Shown here piece by piece: positions 8,474 through 16,518 of a stretch of DNA of 64,000 nucleotides; positions within the stretch are counted from its first letter, which is position 1; each line of letters begins with the position of its first letter. The stretch is from Roseiarcus sp050012775 (lineage in GTDB: Bacteria; Pseudomonadota; Alphaproteobacteria; Rhizobiales; Beijerinckiaceae), in the NCBI GenBank assembly GCA_050012775.1, contig JBEKGN010000005.1, positions 62,001-126,000 of the forward strand, read 5' to 3'. Both the position numbers and the translations under genes were made by a program. Under the pieces are notes generated by a model. It had not been told where the DNA came from. It worked only from the letters and a program-made list of their open reading frames with translations, and made no database searches.

Positions 8474-9682
8474 ATGAAGCTCGCGGTTGATCCTCAATTC
8501 GTCGCGCGGCTGGCGCGCATCGCGGCGATCGCCGTCTTTTGCATCGCCTTGGGCGGACCCGCGGTCCGGGCCGAAGACGGCGGGCTGGGAAGCTTCTTTT
8601 CGCATTTGTTCGGCGGCCCGGCGGCAAAGCCGCCGGAGGCGCCCCCGGCGCATCGCCCGCGCAAGAAAGTGCGCGATTTCGTGCCGGCGACGACGACGCG
8701 CGAGCCGGGAACGCCGGGAGGGGCGCCGGTTCAGCCGACCTTCTTCATCGACGTTCTCGGCGACAGTCTCGGCCTTCTCGCCGAGGACGGCCTGACCCAG
8801 GCTTTCGCCGACAAGCCGGAGATCTCGATCGCCAACAAATCGCGAGAAGCCTCCGGCCTCGTGCGCGACGACTATTACGACTGGTCCAAGGCCGCGCGCG
8901 ATCTGGCGACGGGGAAGGACCATATCGACTTCGTCGTGGTGATGATGGGCATCAACGACCTGCAGCCGATGCGCGACGGCGCCGATACGCTCGATCCCTT
9001 GAGCGATCGCTGGCGCGCGCTTTATGCGCAGCGGGTGGAGGCCGTCGTGGCGCCGTTCCAGGCCGCGCATATTCCGGTCGCCTGGGTCGGCCTGCCGCCG
9101 ATGCGCACCGAGCGCATCAACGCCGGCGTCGTCAAGCTCAACGAGATCTACAAGGAACACGCGGAAAAGGCGGGCGCCAAATACATCGACATCTGGGACG
9201 CATTCGCCGACCAGAACGGCCAGTACGACGCTTATGGGCCCAATGTCGACGGCCAGAACGTCAAGTTGCGCGCCGCCGACGGCATTCTTTTCACCAAGGC
9301 CGGCTCGCGCAAAGTCGCGCATTTCCTCGAAGCCGAGATCATGCGCGTGTTCGACAAGAACCGGCCGCAGAACGAAAGCGCGACGCTGCCGCCCGACATC
9401 GAGCAGGCCGCTGGCGACATCAACGCGCAGATCCGGCGCGAAATGGGCGCGCCTGAGGGGCCCGCCGCGCCCGGATCGCCCGCGCCGCTCGAACCGCCGA
9501 AGCCGCTGGCCGGGCCGATCCTGTCGCTGACCGCGCGGCCGATTTCGCCGGGCGGCGCGCTGGCGGCGCGCGAAGCGACGCCGGCCGGCGAACCCGATGC
9601 GGTCGCGCGCGTGCTTCGTCTCGGCGAGCCCGTCGATCCGCGCACGGGACGCGCCGACGATTTTTCCTGGCCGCGTCTTTAG
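8474..9682 (+). CDS. Secreted SGNH/GDSL-family hydrolase (DUF459-like)
   Basis: The 402-residue protein has an N-terminal signal sequence (cleavage probably near residue 33, after AVRA). A proline-rich linker to about residue 88 follows, then an SGNH esterase fold. Block I is VLGDSLG with nucleophile Ser98. Block III is MMGINDL with Asn161. The last block, DGILFTKAGSRKVAHF, has Lys where the usual catalytic His in DxxH would sit, though a His follows later. That substitution is typical of DUF459 proteins, whose substrates are uncertain (possibly O-acetyl groups of cell-wall polymers). The C-terminal ~110 residues are Pro/Ala-rich and probably disordered. It starts 24 bases after the transglycosylase, suggesting one cell-wall operon. 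Confidence 0.85.
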   Translation: MKLAVDPQFVARLARIAAIAVFCIALGGPAVRAEDGGLGSFFSHLFGGPAAKPPEAPPAHRPRKKVRDFVPATTTREPGTPGGAPVQPTFFIDVLGDSLGLLAEDGLTQAFADKPEISIANKSREASGLVRDDYYDWSKAARDLATGKDHIDFVVVMMGINDLQPMRDGADTLDPLSDRWRALYAQRVEAVVAPFQAAHIPVAWVGLPPMRTERINAGVVKLNEIYKEHAEKAGAKYIDIWDAFADQNGQYDAYGPNVDGQNVKLRAADGILFTKAGSRKVAHFLEAEIMRVFDKNRPQNESATLPPDIEQAAGDINAQIRREMGAPEGPAAPGSPAPLEPPKPLAGPILSLTARPISPGGALAAREATPAGEPDAVARVLRLGEPVDPRTGRADDFSWPRL

Positions 9683-9907
9683 AGCGGGGCGCCTCGATCG
9701 TCGAATCCGGGCCGCTCTCGATTTTTCGCGGAGCGCGTGGATCGCGCCAAAATCGCGCGGCCCCGTTCTTGTTCGCGGCGCGGCCTCGTGTTAGGCGACG
9801 CGCCGAGCGAGAGGCCGGCTTCGCGTCGGGCCTTTCGGACTGGCGTCCGCCTGCGCGAGCGCGCGGCGGCGCCGATTGAACACCCCTAGCGGGCGAGGAG
9901 AGACGGG

Positions 9908-10390
9908 ATGGTCGACCAAAACAGCAACGGCGCGGCGGAGTCGGGCGCCGCGGCGCCGCGATTTTCCGTCCTCGCGCAGTACATCAAGGACCTCTCCTTC
10001 GAGAACCCCAACGCGCCGCGCGCTCTCGCGCCGCAGCAGGGTCCCAATATCGGCCTGCAAGTCAACGTCAACGCGCGCCAGATCGGGCCGAACGACTATG
10101 AAGTCAGCCTCATGCTCGAAGGCGGCGCCGGCGAGGGCGCCGCGGCGCTGTTCAAATTCGAGCTCAGCTACGCCGGCGTGTTCCGCGTCGAAAACGTTCC
10201 GGCCGAGCAGATCCAGCCGCTCCTCATGATCGAGGGGCCGAGACTGTTGTTCCCGTTCGCGCGGCAAATCGTCGCCGAGGCGGTGCGCGGCGGCGGCTAT
10301 CCCGCGCTATACGTCGATCCGATCGATTTTCATGGCCTTTACATGCAGCGGGTCGCCGCCGCGGCGGGCGCGCCGGCCGCGCAAGCCTAA
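9908..10390 (+). CDS. secB: Protein-export chaperone SecB
   Basis: SecB is a cytosolic homotetrameric chaperone that keeps preproteins unfolded and hands them to SecA. The 160-residue length is normal. The characteristic N-terminal block FSVLAQYIKDLSFENPNAP and the later RLLFPFARQIVAEAVRGGGYPALYVDPIDF block are intact. A strong GAGGAGAG ribosome-binding site precedes the ATG. The gene converges on dnaQ and overlaps it by about 4 bases at the 3' ends, the usual secB/dnaQ neighbourhood in alphaproteobacteria. The preceding 225 bases are non-coding and presumably contain its promoter. Confidence 0.97.
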   Translation: MVDQNSNGAAESGAAAPRFSVLAQYIKDLSFENPNAPRALAPQQGPNIGLQVNVNARQIGPNDYEVSLMLEGGAGEGAAALFKFELSYAGVFRVENVPAEQIQPLLMIEGPRLLFPFARQIVAEAVRGGGYPALYVDPIDFHGLYMQRVAAAAGAPAAQA

Positions 10391-11109
10391 GCGTCCTCCC
10401 CGTCGCGCTCGGGCGCCGCATAGCGGGGCCAGATCGCCGCGTCGCCGAGCGTGGCGACGAGCGCGCGATGAGCGCGCCGCTCCGCTTCGCTCAGTCGCGG
10501 CGCGAGCGGAACGGGGCGCGTCCTTCGCGCCGCCGCGGCGGGGCCGGCGCCGCGTCGACCGCTCTCGATCGCCGCGAAGGACAGCGAGCGTTGCCGCCCG
10601 CCGGTCAATTCGCCGTAGATCTCGACGAGGATCTCCGCGTCGAGCAGCGCGCCGTGCTTGACCCGTCGCGAGCGATCGATGCGATAGCGGTCGCACAGGG
10701 CGTCGAGGTTGTTGGGCGCGCCGGGGTGCTTGCGACGCGCCAGCGCCAGCGTGTCGACGACCTGCTCGGCCGCGATCGGCGCGCGCCCGGCCGCGCTCAG
10801 TTCGGCGTTGATGAAGCGCATGTCGAACTCGGCGTTGTGGATCACCAGACGATCCTCGCCGACGAAGGCGAGAAACTCGTCGACGATCGCCGCGAAGACC
10901 GGTTTGTCGCGCAGGAACGCCGTCGAATGGCCGTGAATGCGGAAGGCCTCGTCGGGAACGTCGCGCTCGGGATTGATCAGCGCGTGGAACACCGCGCCGG
11001 TCGCGATCTGGTTGACGATTTCCACCGCGCCGATCTCGACGAGGCGGTGGCCCTGCCCCGGATCGAGGCCGGTCGTTTCGGTGTCGAGCACGATTTCACG
11101 CATCGCCAT
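10387..11109 (-). CDS. dnaQ: DNA polymerase III epsilon subunit (3'-5' proofreading exonuclease)
   Basis: Epsilon proofreads for the replicative polymerase. The 240-residue product has the full DEDDh exonuclease set: Asp9 and Glu11 in DTETTG, Asp96 in HNAEFD, and His152/Asp157 in KHGALLDAEI. The C-terminal extension after about 185 is poorly conserved and would carry the polymerase-alpha-binding segment. Its start overlaps the end of coaE by 14 bases (8 if the second ATG at 11103 is used; MREIVLDTETTG is the more typical beginning). This is translational coupling at the end of the ppsR-maf-aroE-coaE-dnaQ minus-strand run. Confidence 0.96.
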   Translation of the reverse strand: MAMREIVLDTETTGLDPGQGHRLVEIGAVEIVNQIATGAVFHALINPERDVPDEAFRIHGHSTAFLRDKPVFAAIVDEFLAFVGEDRLVIHNAEFDMRFINAELSAAGRAPIAAEQVVDTLALARRKHPGAPNNLDALCDRYRIDRSRRVKHGALLDAEILVEIYGELTGGRQRSLSFAAIESGRRGAGPAAAARRTRPVPLAPRLSEAERRAHRALVATLGDAAIWPRYAAPERDGEDA

Positions 11110-11704
11110 ATCTCCCGCCGGGCATGCTGGCGACCGCGCGCAACACGCCCGCCGCCTGCGCGCGCGTCTGCTCGAGAGTTCCGTTGGTGTCGATGACGCA
11201 ATGAGCGAAGCGCCGCTTTTCCCGATCCGGCGTCTGGCGGGCCAGGATCGCCGCGAATTTGGCCGCGGTCATGCCGGGCCGCGCGAGCGCGCGCGCGCGC
11301 TGCGCGGCTTCGCCAGCGCTGACGACGAGGACGAGATCGACGGACCTGTGACCCGCGGTCTCGATCAGCAGCGGCACGTCGACGACGACGACGCGCCGGC
11401 CTTCGGCGGCGGCCCGTTCGAGAAAGGATCGGCGCAGCCGCGCCACCTCGGGATGAACGACGGCTTCCAGGCGCTTCAGCGCCTCCGGATCGGCGAGCGC
11501 CAACGCGGCGAGCTTCTCGCGGTTCACCTCGCCGCCCTCGACGACGCCGGGAAAGATCGCCTCCACCGCCCGGGCTTCCGGCGAGCGATAGAATTCGCGC
11601 ACCGCCCAATCGGCGTCGAACACGGGAACGCCCAGCGCCGCGAACATCTTGGCGACCGTGGACTTGCCCATCGCGATCGAACCCGTCAGTCCCGCGACGA
11701 TCAC
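11096..11704 (-). CDS. coaE: Dephospho-CoA kinase
   Basis: CoaE phosphorylates the 3'-hydroxyl of dephospho-CoA, the last step of coenzyme A synthesis. Using the GTG at 11704 gives 202 residues, the normal family length. The P-loop GLTGSIAMGKST is near residues 5-16, and the DADWAVREF and VDVPLLIET motifs follow. The GTG has an AGGGA about 5 bases upstream and overlaps the aroE stop as GTGA. That supports this start rather than the longer frame, which continues upstream inside aroE. It is coupled at both ends, with aroE upstream and dnaQ downstream. Confidence 0.95.
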   Translation of the reverse strand: MIVAGLTGSIAMGKSTVAKMFAALGVPVFDADWAVREFYRSPEARAVEAIFPGVVEGGEVNREKLAALALADPEALKRLEAVVHPEVARLRRSFLERAAAEGRRVVVVDVPLLIETAGHRSVDLVLVVSAGEAAQRARALARPGMTAAKFAAILARQTPDREKRRFAHCVIDTNGTLEQTRAQAAGVLRAVASMPGGRYGDA

Positions 11705-12564
11705 GAGCGTCCCTTCCCGGCGGCGAGGATGTCGGCTTCGACCAGCGCGCGCAACTCCGGCGTCACCATCGGGCGCACGCCAAACCAGCGCTCGAAGCCC
11801 GGCGCCGCCTGATGCAACAACATCCCGAGACCGTCGACGGCCCGCAGATCGCGGCGCCGCGCGGCCTCGATCAGCGGCGTCGCCAGGGGAATATACACGA
11901 TGTCGGCCACGACGGCGGTTTTCTTCATCGGCGCGAGGTCGATTTCGAGCGCGCCGTGCCCGGCCATGCCGAGCGTCGTCGTGTTGACGAGGAGATCCGT
12001 TCCCTCGAGCCGTTGCGGCAGCTCGCTCCAAGACCCCGCCGTCGTCCCGCGGCCGAATTGCGCGGCCAGAGCCTTGGCGCGTTCGGCCGTGCGATTGACG
12101 ATCGCGACGCGCCCGAGGCCGCGGGAGAGCAACGCATAGACGATCGCGCGCGCCGCCCCGCCGGCGCCCACCACGACGGCGGAGCCGGCCTCGCCGCGCC
12201 AGTCCGGAGCGCCGGCGTCGAGATTGGCGAGAAAACCCGCGACATCGGTGTTGTCGCCGCACAGGGCGCCGTCGTCTTCGCGCCATAAGGTGTTGACAGC
12301 GCCCGAGCCTTGGGCGTCCGCGGCGAGTCGGTCGCAGGCCGCGAAAGCCGCCTCCTTGTGCGGGACGGTGACATTGGCGCCGACGAGGCGGTCGCGGCCG
12401 ATCGAGGCGGCGAAGGCGGGAAACTCGCCCGGCGGCACGGCGAACCGCTCGTAGGCGCCCTCGATCCCGAGCGTCCTCAGCCAGTAGCCGTGAATCAAAG
12501 GCGAGCGCGAATGCGCGACCGGCCAGCCGCAGACGCCGGCGCGCGGCGGTCCGGCGGCGCTCAT
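11701..12564 (-). CDS. aroE: Shikimate dehydrogenase (NADP+)
   Basis: AroE reduces 3-dehydroshikimate to shikimate in aromatic amino acid synthesis. It is 287 residues from the ATG at 12564, which overlaps the maf stop as ATGA. The shikimate-binding SRSPLIH motif is near 19-25. Catalytic Lys70 is in NVTVPHK and Asp107 in NTDVAGF. The NADP-binding loop is GAGGAARAI, with the phosphate-contact motif NRTAERA. The frame remains open upstream through maf, but that part is not AroE. The chorismate mutase-hisC-dehydrogenase run at 16.5-19.5 kb supplies later steps of the same pathway. Confidence 0.96.
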   Translation of the reverse strand: MSAAGPPRAGVCGWPVAHSRSPLIHGYWLRTLGIEGAYERFAVPPGEFPAFAASIGRDRLVGANVTVPHKEAAFAACDRLAADAQGSGAVNTLWREDDGALCGDNTDVAGFLANLDAGAPDWRGEAGSAVVVGAGGAARAIVYALLSRGLGRVAIVNRTAERAKALAAQFGRGTTAGSWSELPQRLEGTDLLVNTTTLGMAGHGALEIDLAPMKKTAVVADIVYIPLATPLIEAARRRDLRAVDGLGMLLHQAAPGFERWFGVRPMVTPELRALVEADILAAGKGRS

Positions 12565-13187
12565 AGCGCCAGCATCCCTTCGCCGCGAAGGCAAGCCAGA
12601 AGCTTCAGCATCGGCAGCCCGAGGATCGTCGCATGGTCGCCCTCGATCGCGTCGAACAGATGCACGCCGAGTCCTTCGATCTGATAGACGCCGACGCTCG
12701 CCAGGACGCCGGGTCCGGCGCAAGCGAGATAGAGAGCGATTTGCCGGGAATCCAGCGCCCGCATGGTAAGATCGGCGCGCTCTTGGCCTTCGCGGAGGAT
12801 TTGGCCCTCGCGCGCGATCGCGAAAGCCGAAGTCAGCCGATGCGTGCGGCCGCTGAGCGCGCCGAGCATCCGCGCAGCCGATTCCAGAGTTTCCGATTTG
12901 TGCAGGAGCCGGCCCTCGAGAGTCAAAATCTGATCGGCGCCGATGCACAGCGCGCCGGGCCGCCGGGCGCTCACTTCGAGCGCCTTGGCGCGCGCCAGCG
13001 CCAACGCGAGCGCTTCGCTCTCCCCGCCTCGCTCGAGAAACGCGCGCTCGAGCGCGCGTTCGTCGATATCGGCCGGCTCGACTTCGAAGGCCAGGCCGGC
13101 GCTTTCGAGCAAACGCCGGCGGCTGGCGCTCTTGGAGGCCAAGACCGGTTTTTCCCGGCCGATCCAAAGGGAGGGAGGGGACGACAT
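12561..13187 (-). CDS. maf: Maf family nucleotide pyrophosphatase
   Basis: Maf proteins hydrolyse non-canonical or methylated nucleoside triphosphates to monophosphates and were first noted for effects on septation. The 208-residue product shows LASKSASRRRLLESAG at the N-terminus, GADQILTLEG with the catalytic Asp, and the C-terminal GDHATILGLPMLKL block. GADQ rather than GADT is closer to the YceF (m7GTP pyrophosphatase) subgroup than to dTTP/UTP-type Maf. That subgroup call is inference. It is followed by aroE with a 4-base overlap and preceded by the PEP-synthase/PPDK regulator 15 bases upstream. Confidence 0.93.
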   Translation of the reverse strand: MSSPPSLWIGREKPVLASKSASRRRLLESAGLAFEVEPADIDERALERAFLERGGESEALALALARAKALEVSARRPGALCIGADQILTLEGRLLHKSETLESAARMLGALSGRTHRLTSAFAIAREGQILREGQERADLTMRALDSRQIALYLACAGPGVLASVGVYQIEGLGVHLFDAIEGDHATILGLPMLKLLACLRGEGMLAL

Positions 13188-13202
13188 GAATGGGCGTCGA
13201 CT

Positions 13203-14036
13203 TCAGGCCTGAGTGATGAACTTGAGACGGTGTTCGCGATAGAGATCGAGAATCGCGGCGGCGGTTTCTTCGATCGAGCGGCGCGTGACGTCAATAGTCG
13301 GCCAGTTCCGTTCGGCGAAAAGGCGACGCGAACTCGCGACTTCCTGGGCCACCGCGACGCGGTCGACATATTGGGTCTGCGAATCCGCGTGAAGCGCCAG
13401 CAGACGATTCTGCCGGATCTGGATGATCCGCTCGGGCGAAGCGACGAGGCCGACGATCAGCGGACGGCGCAGATGATCGAGGGCCGGAGGCAAGGGAACC
13501 TCGGGGACGAGCGGGATATTGGCGGTCTTATAGCCGCGGTTGGCCAGATAGATGCTCGTCGGCGTCTTCGAGGTGCGGCTGACGCCGAGGAGCACGATGT
13601 CGGCGTGCTCGAGATTTTCCGGCATTTGGCCGTCGTCGCACATCATCGTGAAATTGAGCGCGTCGATCCGCTTGAAATACTCGGGGTTGAGCATGTGTTG
13701 CGCGCCGGCGCGCGGCGTCGAACTCTGCCCGAGATAGGATTGGAACAGCCTCAGGATCGGGCCGAGCACGGACAGGCACGGCGAGCCGGACGCTTCGCAA
13801 GCCGCCTCCAGGCGGCGCGACAGGTCGGGATCAACCAGCGTGAAAAGGACGATTCCCGGCGCATTTTCGATCTCGGCGACGATGCGGTCGAGTTGCGGGC
13901 GCGTGCGCACGAGAGGATAGACGTGCTCGATCGACGCCACGCCCTGATATTGCGCGGCGGCGGCGCGCGAAGCCGCGATCAGCGTTTCGCCGGTCGAGTC
14001 GGAGACGAGATGAAGGTGAAAATAACTGCGCCCCAT
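13203..14036 (-). CDS. Pyruvate,phosphate dikinase / PEP synthase regulatory protein (DUF299 bifunctional kinase-pyrophosphorylase)
   Basis: Proteins of this family inactivate PPDK or PEP synthase by ADP-dependent threonine phosphorylation and reactivate it by Pi-dependent dephosphorylation. From the ATG at 14036, preceded by GGAGG, the product is 277 residues. The N-terminal FHLHLVSDSTGET and the P-loop-like GVSRTSKT at 151-158 are diagnostic. The frame extends upstream into the candidate origin region, but the DUF299 homology and the ribosome-binding site fix the start. It heads the minus-strand maf-aroE-coaE-dnaQ run and borders the non-coding 14037-14575 region. Confidence 0.94.
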   Translation of the reverse strand: MGRSYFHLHLVSDSTGETLIAASRAAAAQYQGVASIEHVYPLVRTRPQLDRIVAEIENAPGIVLFTLVDPDLSRRLEAACEASGSPCLSVLGPILRLFQSYLGQSSTPRAGAQHMLNPEYFKRIDALNFTMMCDDGQMPENLEHADIVLLGVSRTSKTPTSIYLANRGYKTANIPLVPEVPLPPALDHLRRPLIVGLVASPERIIQIRQNRLLALHADSQTQYVDRVAVAQEVASSRRLFAERNWPTIDVTRRSIEETAAAILDLYREHRLKFITQA

Positions 14037-14575
14037 GGGCCGCCTCCGAGGACTCGATGTCAGCTTATAACCAGGGTTGATCGCTGTGGACAGGCGTGGA
14101 CAAAGGCCGCGAGAGAGAGCCCCGGCGGTCCGCCGCCCGGCGCGCGCCGTCCCCCGTCCACAGCCCTGCCGCGCGGGAGACGCCGTCCGATCGGTTGCGA
14201 CGTTACCGGGACTTGTGGGGAAGCCGCCCTGCTGCTTCACACGCAAGAGCGTCGCTCGGCGCTTGAAAGGGTTAACACTTTCTTAATTTATCCCCAGCCG
14301 CGGCGTAGAGGCTTCGGGCGACCCGGAGGGGCCGTTGCCGGCCCCTGGCCTGGGGACAAAATTGCTTTCGCGCGTTGGGCTCGCCTAAGAAGAATTAATA
14401 AGACTCATTATCTCTTAGATTGTTTATTGCGCCGCCTGGCGCGGGACGGCGCTGGGGGAATCCGGCTTTCGGCGCGCGCAATCGACTCGGGGGTTTGATC
14501 CCGCCGAGCGACCGTGGCAAGATCGCGCGCTCATGCGGCTCAGTCCGCCCTTACGCCGACGGACCGAGCCGACGC
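14037..14575. other. Candidate chromosomal replication origin (oriC)
   Basis: This 539-base non-coding region separates leftward genes (ppsR-maf-aroE-coaE-dnaQ) from rightward ones (hemJ-rho), the position where alphaproteobacterial origins lie next to hemE. It contains a perfect CtrA box at 14272-14286. Beside it is a DnaA-box-like TTATCCCCA at 14288-14296, one mismatch from TTATCCACA. Four 7/9 matches lie at 14085-14093, 14095-14103, 14214-14222 and 14351-14359, all on the opposite strand. GANTC (CcrM) sites lie at 14051, 14402, 14458 and 14484. An AT-rich patch spans about 14388-14432 in otherwise GC-rich DNA. hemE is absent here. The assignment is inference from synteny plus motifs; GC skew was not computed. 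Confidence 0.6.
14272..14286. promoter_or_regulatory. Perfect CtrA binding site (TTAA-N7-TTAA)
   Basis: TTAACACTTTCTTAA matches the CtrA full-site consensus exactly. A DnaA-box-like TTATCCCCA begins two bases later. In Caulobacter, CtrA boxes in the origin block initiation, and one lies close to DnaA sites. The same control is plausible here. Confidence 0.6.
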
Positions 14576-15007
14576 ATGCTGTCCCTGGACCTGTGGATCA
14601 AGACGCTGCACATCCTGGCCATCATCGCCTGGATGGCCGGAATGCTCTATCTGCCGAGGTTCTTCGTTTATCACGCCGACGCCAAGGCCGGATCGGAACT
14701 TTCCCAGACCCTGAAGGTCATGGAGCGAAGGCTGCTCAAGGGGATCGTCAACCCCGCGATGATCGCGGTCTGGCTGACCGGGCCGCTGCTCGCCTACCGG
14801 CTCGGCTATTTCCAGTCGCCATGGCTGCAGGCGAAATTAGCCCTGGTTCTCGCGCTTTCCGGGATTCACGGCTATCTCGCCGGATTGGTGCGGACCTTCG
14901 CCGAGGACCGCAATCGCCGGCCGGCGCGATTCTATCGCATCCTCAACGAGGTTCCGACCGTCGTCATGGCGCTGATCGTCTTTCTCGTGGTGTTCAAGCC
15001 GTTCTAG
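14576..15007 (+). CDS. hemJ: Protoporphyrinogen IX oxidase HemJ
   Basis: HemJ is the integral-membrane protoporphyrinogen oxidase used by most alphaproteobacteria in haem synthesis. From the ATG at 14576 it is 143 residues with about four membrane helices. It has the signature KTLHILAIIAWMAG...LPRFFVYH, including the conserved His12 in helix 1, and the NEVPTVVMALIVFLVVFKPF end. It lies between the candidate origin and rho. In many relatives hemE and hemJ precede rho together; only hemJ remains here. The frame is open upstream of 14576, but that part is not conserved. Confidence 0.9.
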   Translation: MLSLDLWIKTLHILAIIAWMAGMLYLPRFFVYHADAKAGSELSQTLKVMERRLLKGIVNPAMIAVWLTGPLLAYRLGYFQSPWLQAKLALVLALSGIHGYLAGLVRTFAEDRNRRPARFYRILNEVPTVVMALIVFLVVFKPF

Positions 15008-15234
15008 GCGGCTGCGGCGACTTTCAAGCAAAAGACCGTTGAAAGATTCCGCAAAGCCGACTAAGCAGGGGCCCTCACCTTCAGCGGGCGCTTCCCACGG
15101 CAAGCGGATTTTGTCGATCCGCGCTGGCTTTCGCCGGCCCAGGCAAGCAGCGGCTTCGTTTCGTATCCCCGCGCTCCGCTTTCCCATTCCGTCGCCGACG
15201 CGCCGACGCGCGAGCGAATTTCAAGGACGCCCCA

Positions 15235-16500
15235 ATGCGGGAAATCAAACTCAAGGACCTCAAGAAGAAATCGCCGACCGAGCTTCTCGCCTTCGCCGAG
15301 GAGAACGAGGTCGAGAACGCCTCGATCATGCGCAAGCAGGAGCTGATGTTCGCGATTCTCAAGCAGCTGGCGAGCGTCGACGTCGAAATCATCGGCGAGG
15401 GCGTGGTCGAAATCCTGCAGGACGGTTTCGGTTTCCTGCGGTCGGCGGACGCCAATTATCTCGCCGGTCCGGACGACATCTACGTCTCGCCGTCGCAAAT
15501 TCGGCGCCTCGGCTTGCGCACGGGCGACACCGTCGAGGGGGTGATTCGCAGCCCGAAGGAGGGCGAACGCTATTTCGCCCTGCTCAAGTGCAACGCGATC
15601 AATTTCGAGGACCCGGAAAAGACCCGCCACAAGGTGCATTTCGACAATTTGACGCCGCTCTATCCCGATGAACGGCTCCGCCTGGAGGTCGACGATCCGA
15701 CGCGGAAGGACTTGTCCGTGCGCGTCATCGACATCGTTTCGCCGATCGGCAAGGGCCAGCGCGCCCTCATCGTCTCGCCGCCGCGCACCGGTAAGACGGT
15801 GCTGCTGCAGAACATCGCCCAATCCGTCACCGCCAATCATCCCGAATGCTTTCTCATCGTGCTGCTGATCGACGAGCGGCCGGAGGAAGTCACCGACATG
15901 CAGCGCTCGGTGAAGGGCGAAGTCGTCTCCTCGACCTTCGACGAGCCGGCGGTGCGTCACGTCCAGGTCGCGGAAATGGTGATCGAGAAGGCCAAGCGCC
16001 TGGTGGAGCACGGGCGCGACGTGGTGATCCTGCTCGATTCGATCACGCGCCTGGGGCGCGCCTACAACACCGTGGTGCCCTCGTCGGGCAAGGTGCTGAC
16101 CGGCGGCGTCGACGCCAACGCCCTGCAGCGTCCCAAGCGCTTCTTCGGCGCGGCGCGCAACATCGAGGAGGGCGGGTCGCTGACCATCATCGCGACCGCG
16201 CTGATCGACACCGGATCGCGCATGGACGAGGTGATTTTCGAGGAATTCAAAGGCACCGGCAATTCCGAAATCATCCTCGACCGCAAGGTCGCGGACAAGC
16301 GCACGTTTCCCGCGATGGACATCACCCGCTCGGGAACGCGCAAGGAGGAATTGCTCGTGCCGCCCGATATCCTCAAGAAGATGTACGTGCTGCGCCGCAT
16401 CCTCAATCCGATGGGCACGGTCGACGCGATCGAATTCCTGCTGGGGAAATTGCGCGAGACCAAGACCAACGCGAATTTCTTCGAATCGATGAACACCTGA
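15235..16500 (+). CDS. rho: Transcription termination factor Rho
   Basis: Rho is the hexameric RNA helicase that ends factor-dependent transcripts. It is 421 residues: an N-terminal Rho_N helix bundle (from about 5), a cold-shock-like RNA-binding domain at about 50-125, and a RecA-type motor with Walker A SPPRTGKT (181-188), Walker B VVILLDSITRLGRAYN and the Q/R-loop regions intact. AAGGA lies about 8 bases before the ATG. The 227-base leader after hemJ holds no ORF I can support. rho leaders are often attenuation sites, but I see no specific structure here. It is followed after 18 bases by chorismate mutase, not by mnmE as in many relatives. Confidence 0.97.
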   Translation: MREIKLKDLKKKSPTELLAFAEENEVENASIMRKQELMFAILKQLASVDVEIIGEGVVEILQDGFGFLRSADANYLAGPDDIYVSPSQIRRLGLRTGDTVEGVIRSPKEGERYFALLKCNAINFEDPEKTRHKVHFDNLTPLYPDERLRLEVDDPTRKDLSVRVIDIVSPIGKGQRALIVSPPRTGKTVLLQNIAQSVTANHPECFLIVLLIDERPEEVTDMQRSVKGEVVSSTFDEPAVRHVQVAEMVIEKAKRLVEHGRDVVILLDSITRLGRAYNTVVPSSGKVLTGGVDANALQRPKRFFGAARNIEEGGSLTIIATALIDTGSRMDEVIFEEFKGTGNSEIILDRKVADKRTFPAMDITRSGTRKEELLVPPDILKKMYVLRRILNPMGTVDAIEFLLGKLRETKTNANFFESMNT

Positions 16501-16518
16501 TCGCCTCGAGGCCCCGCC

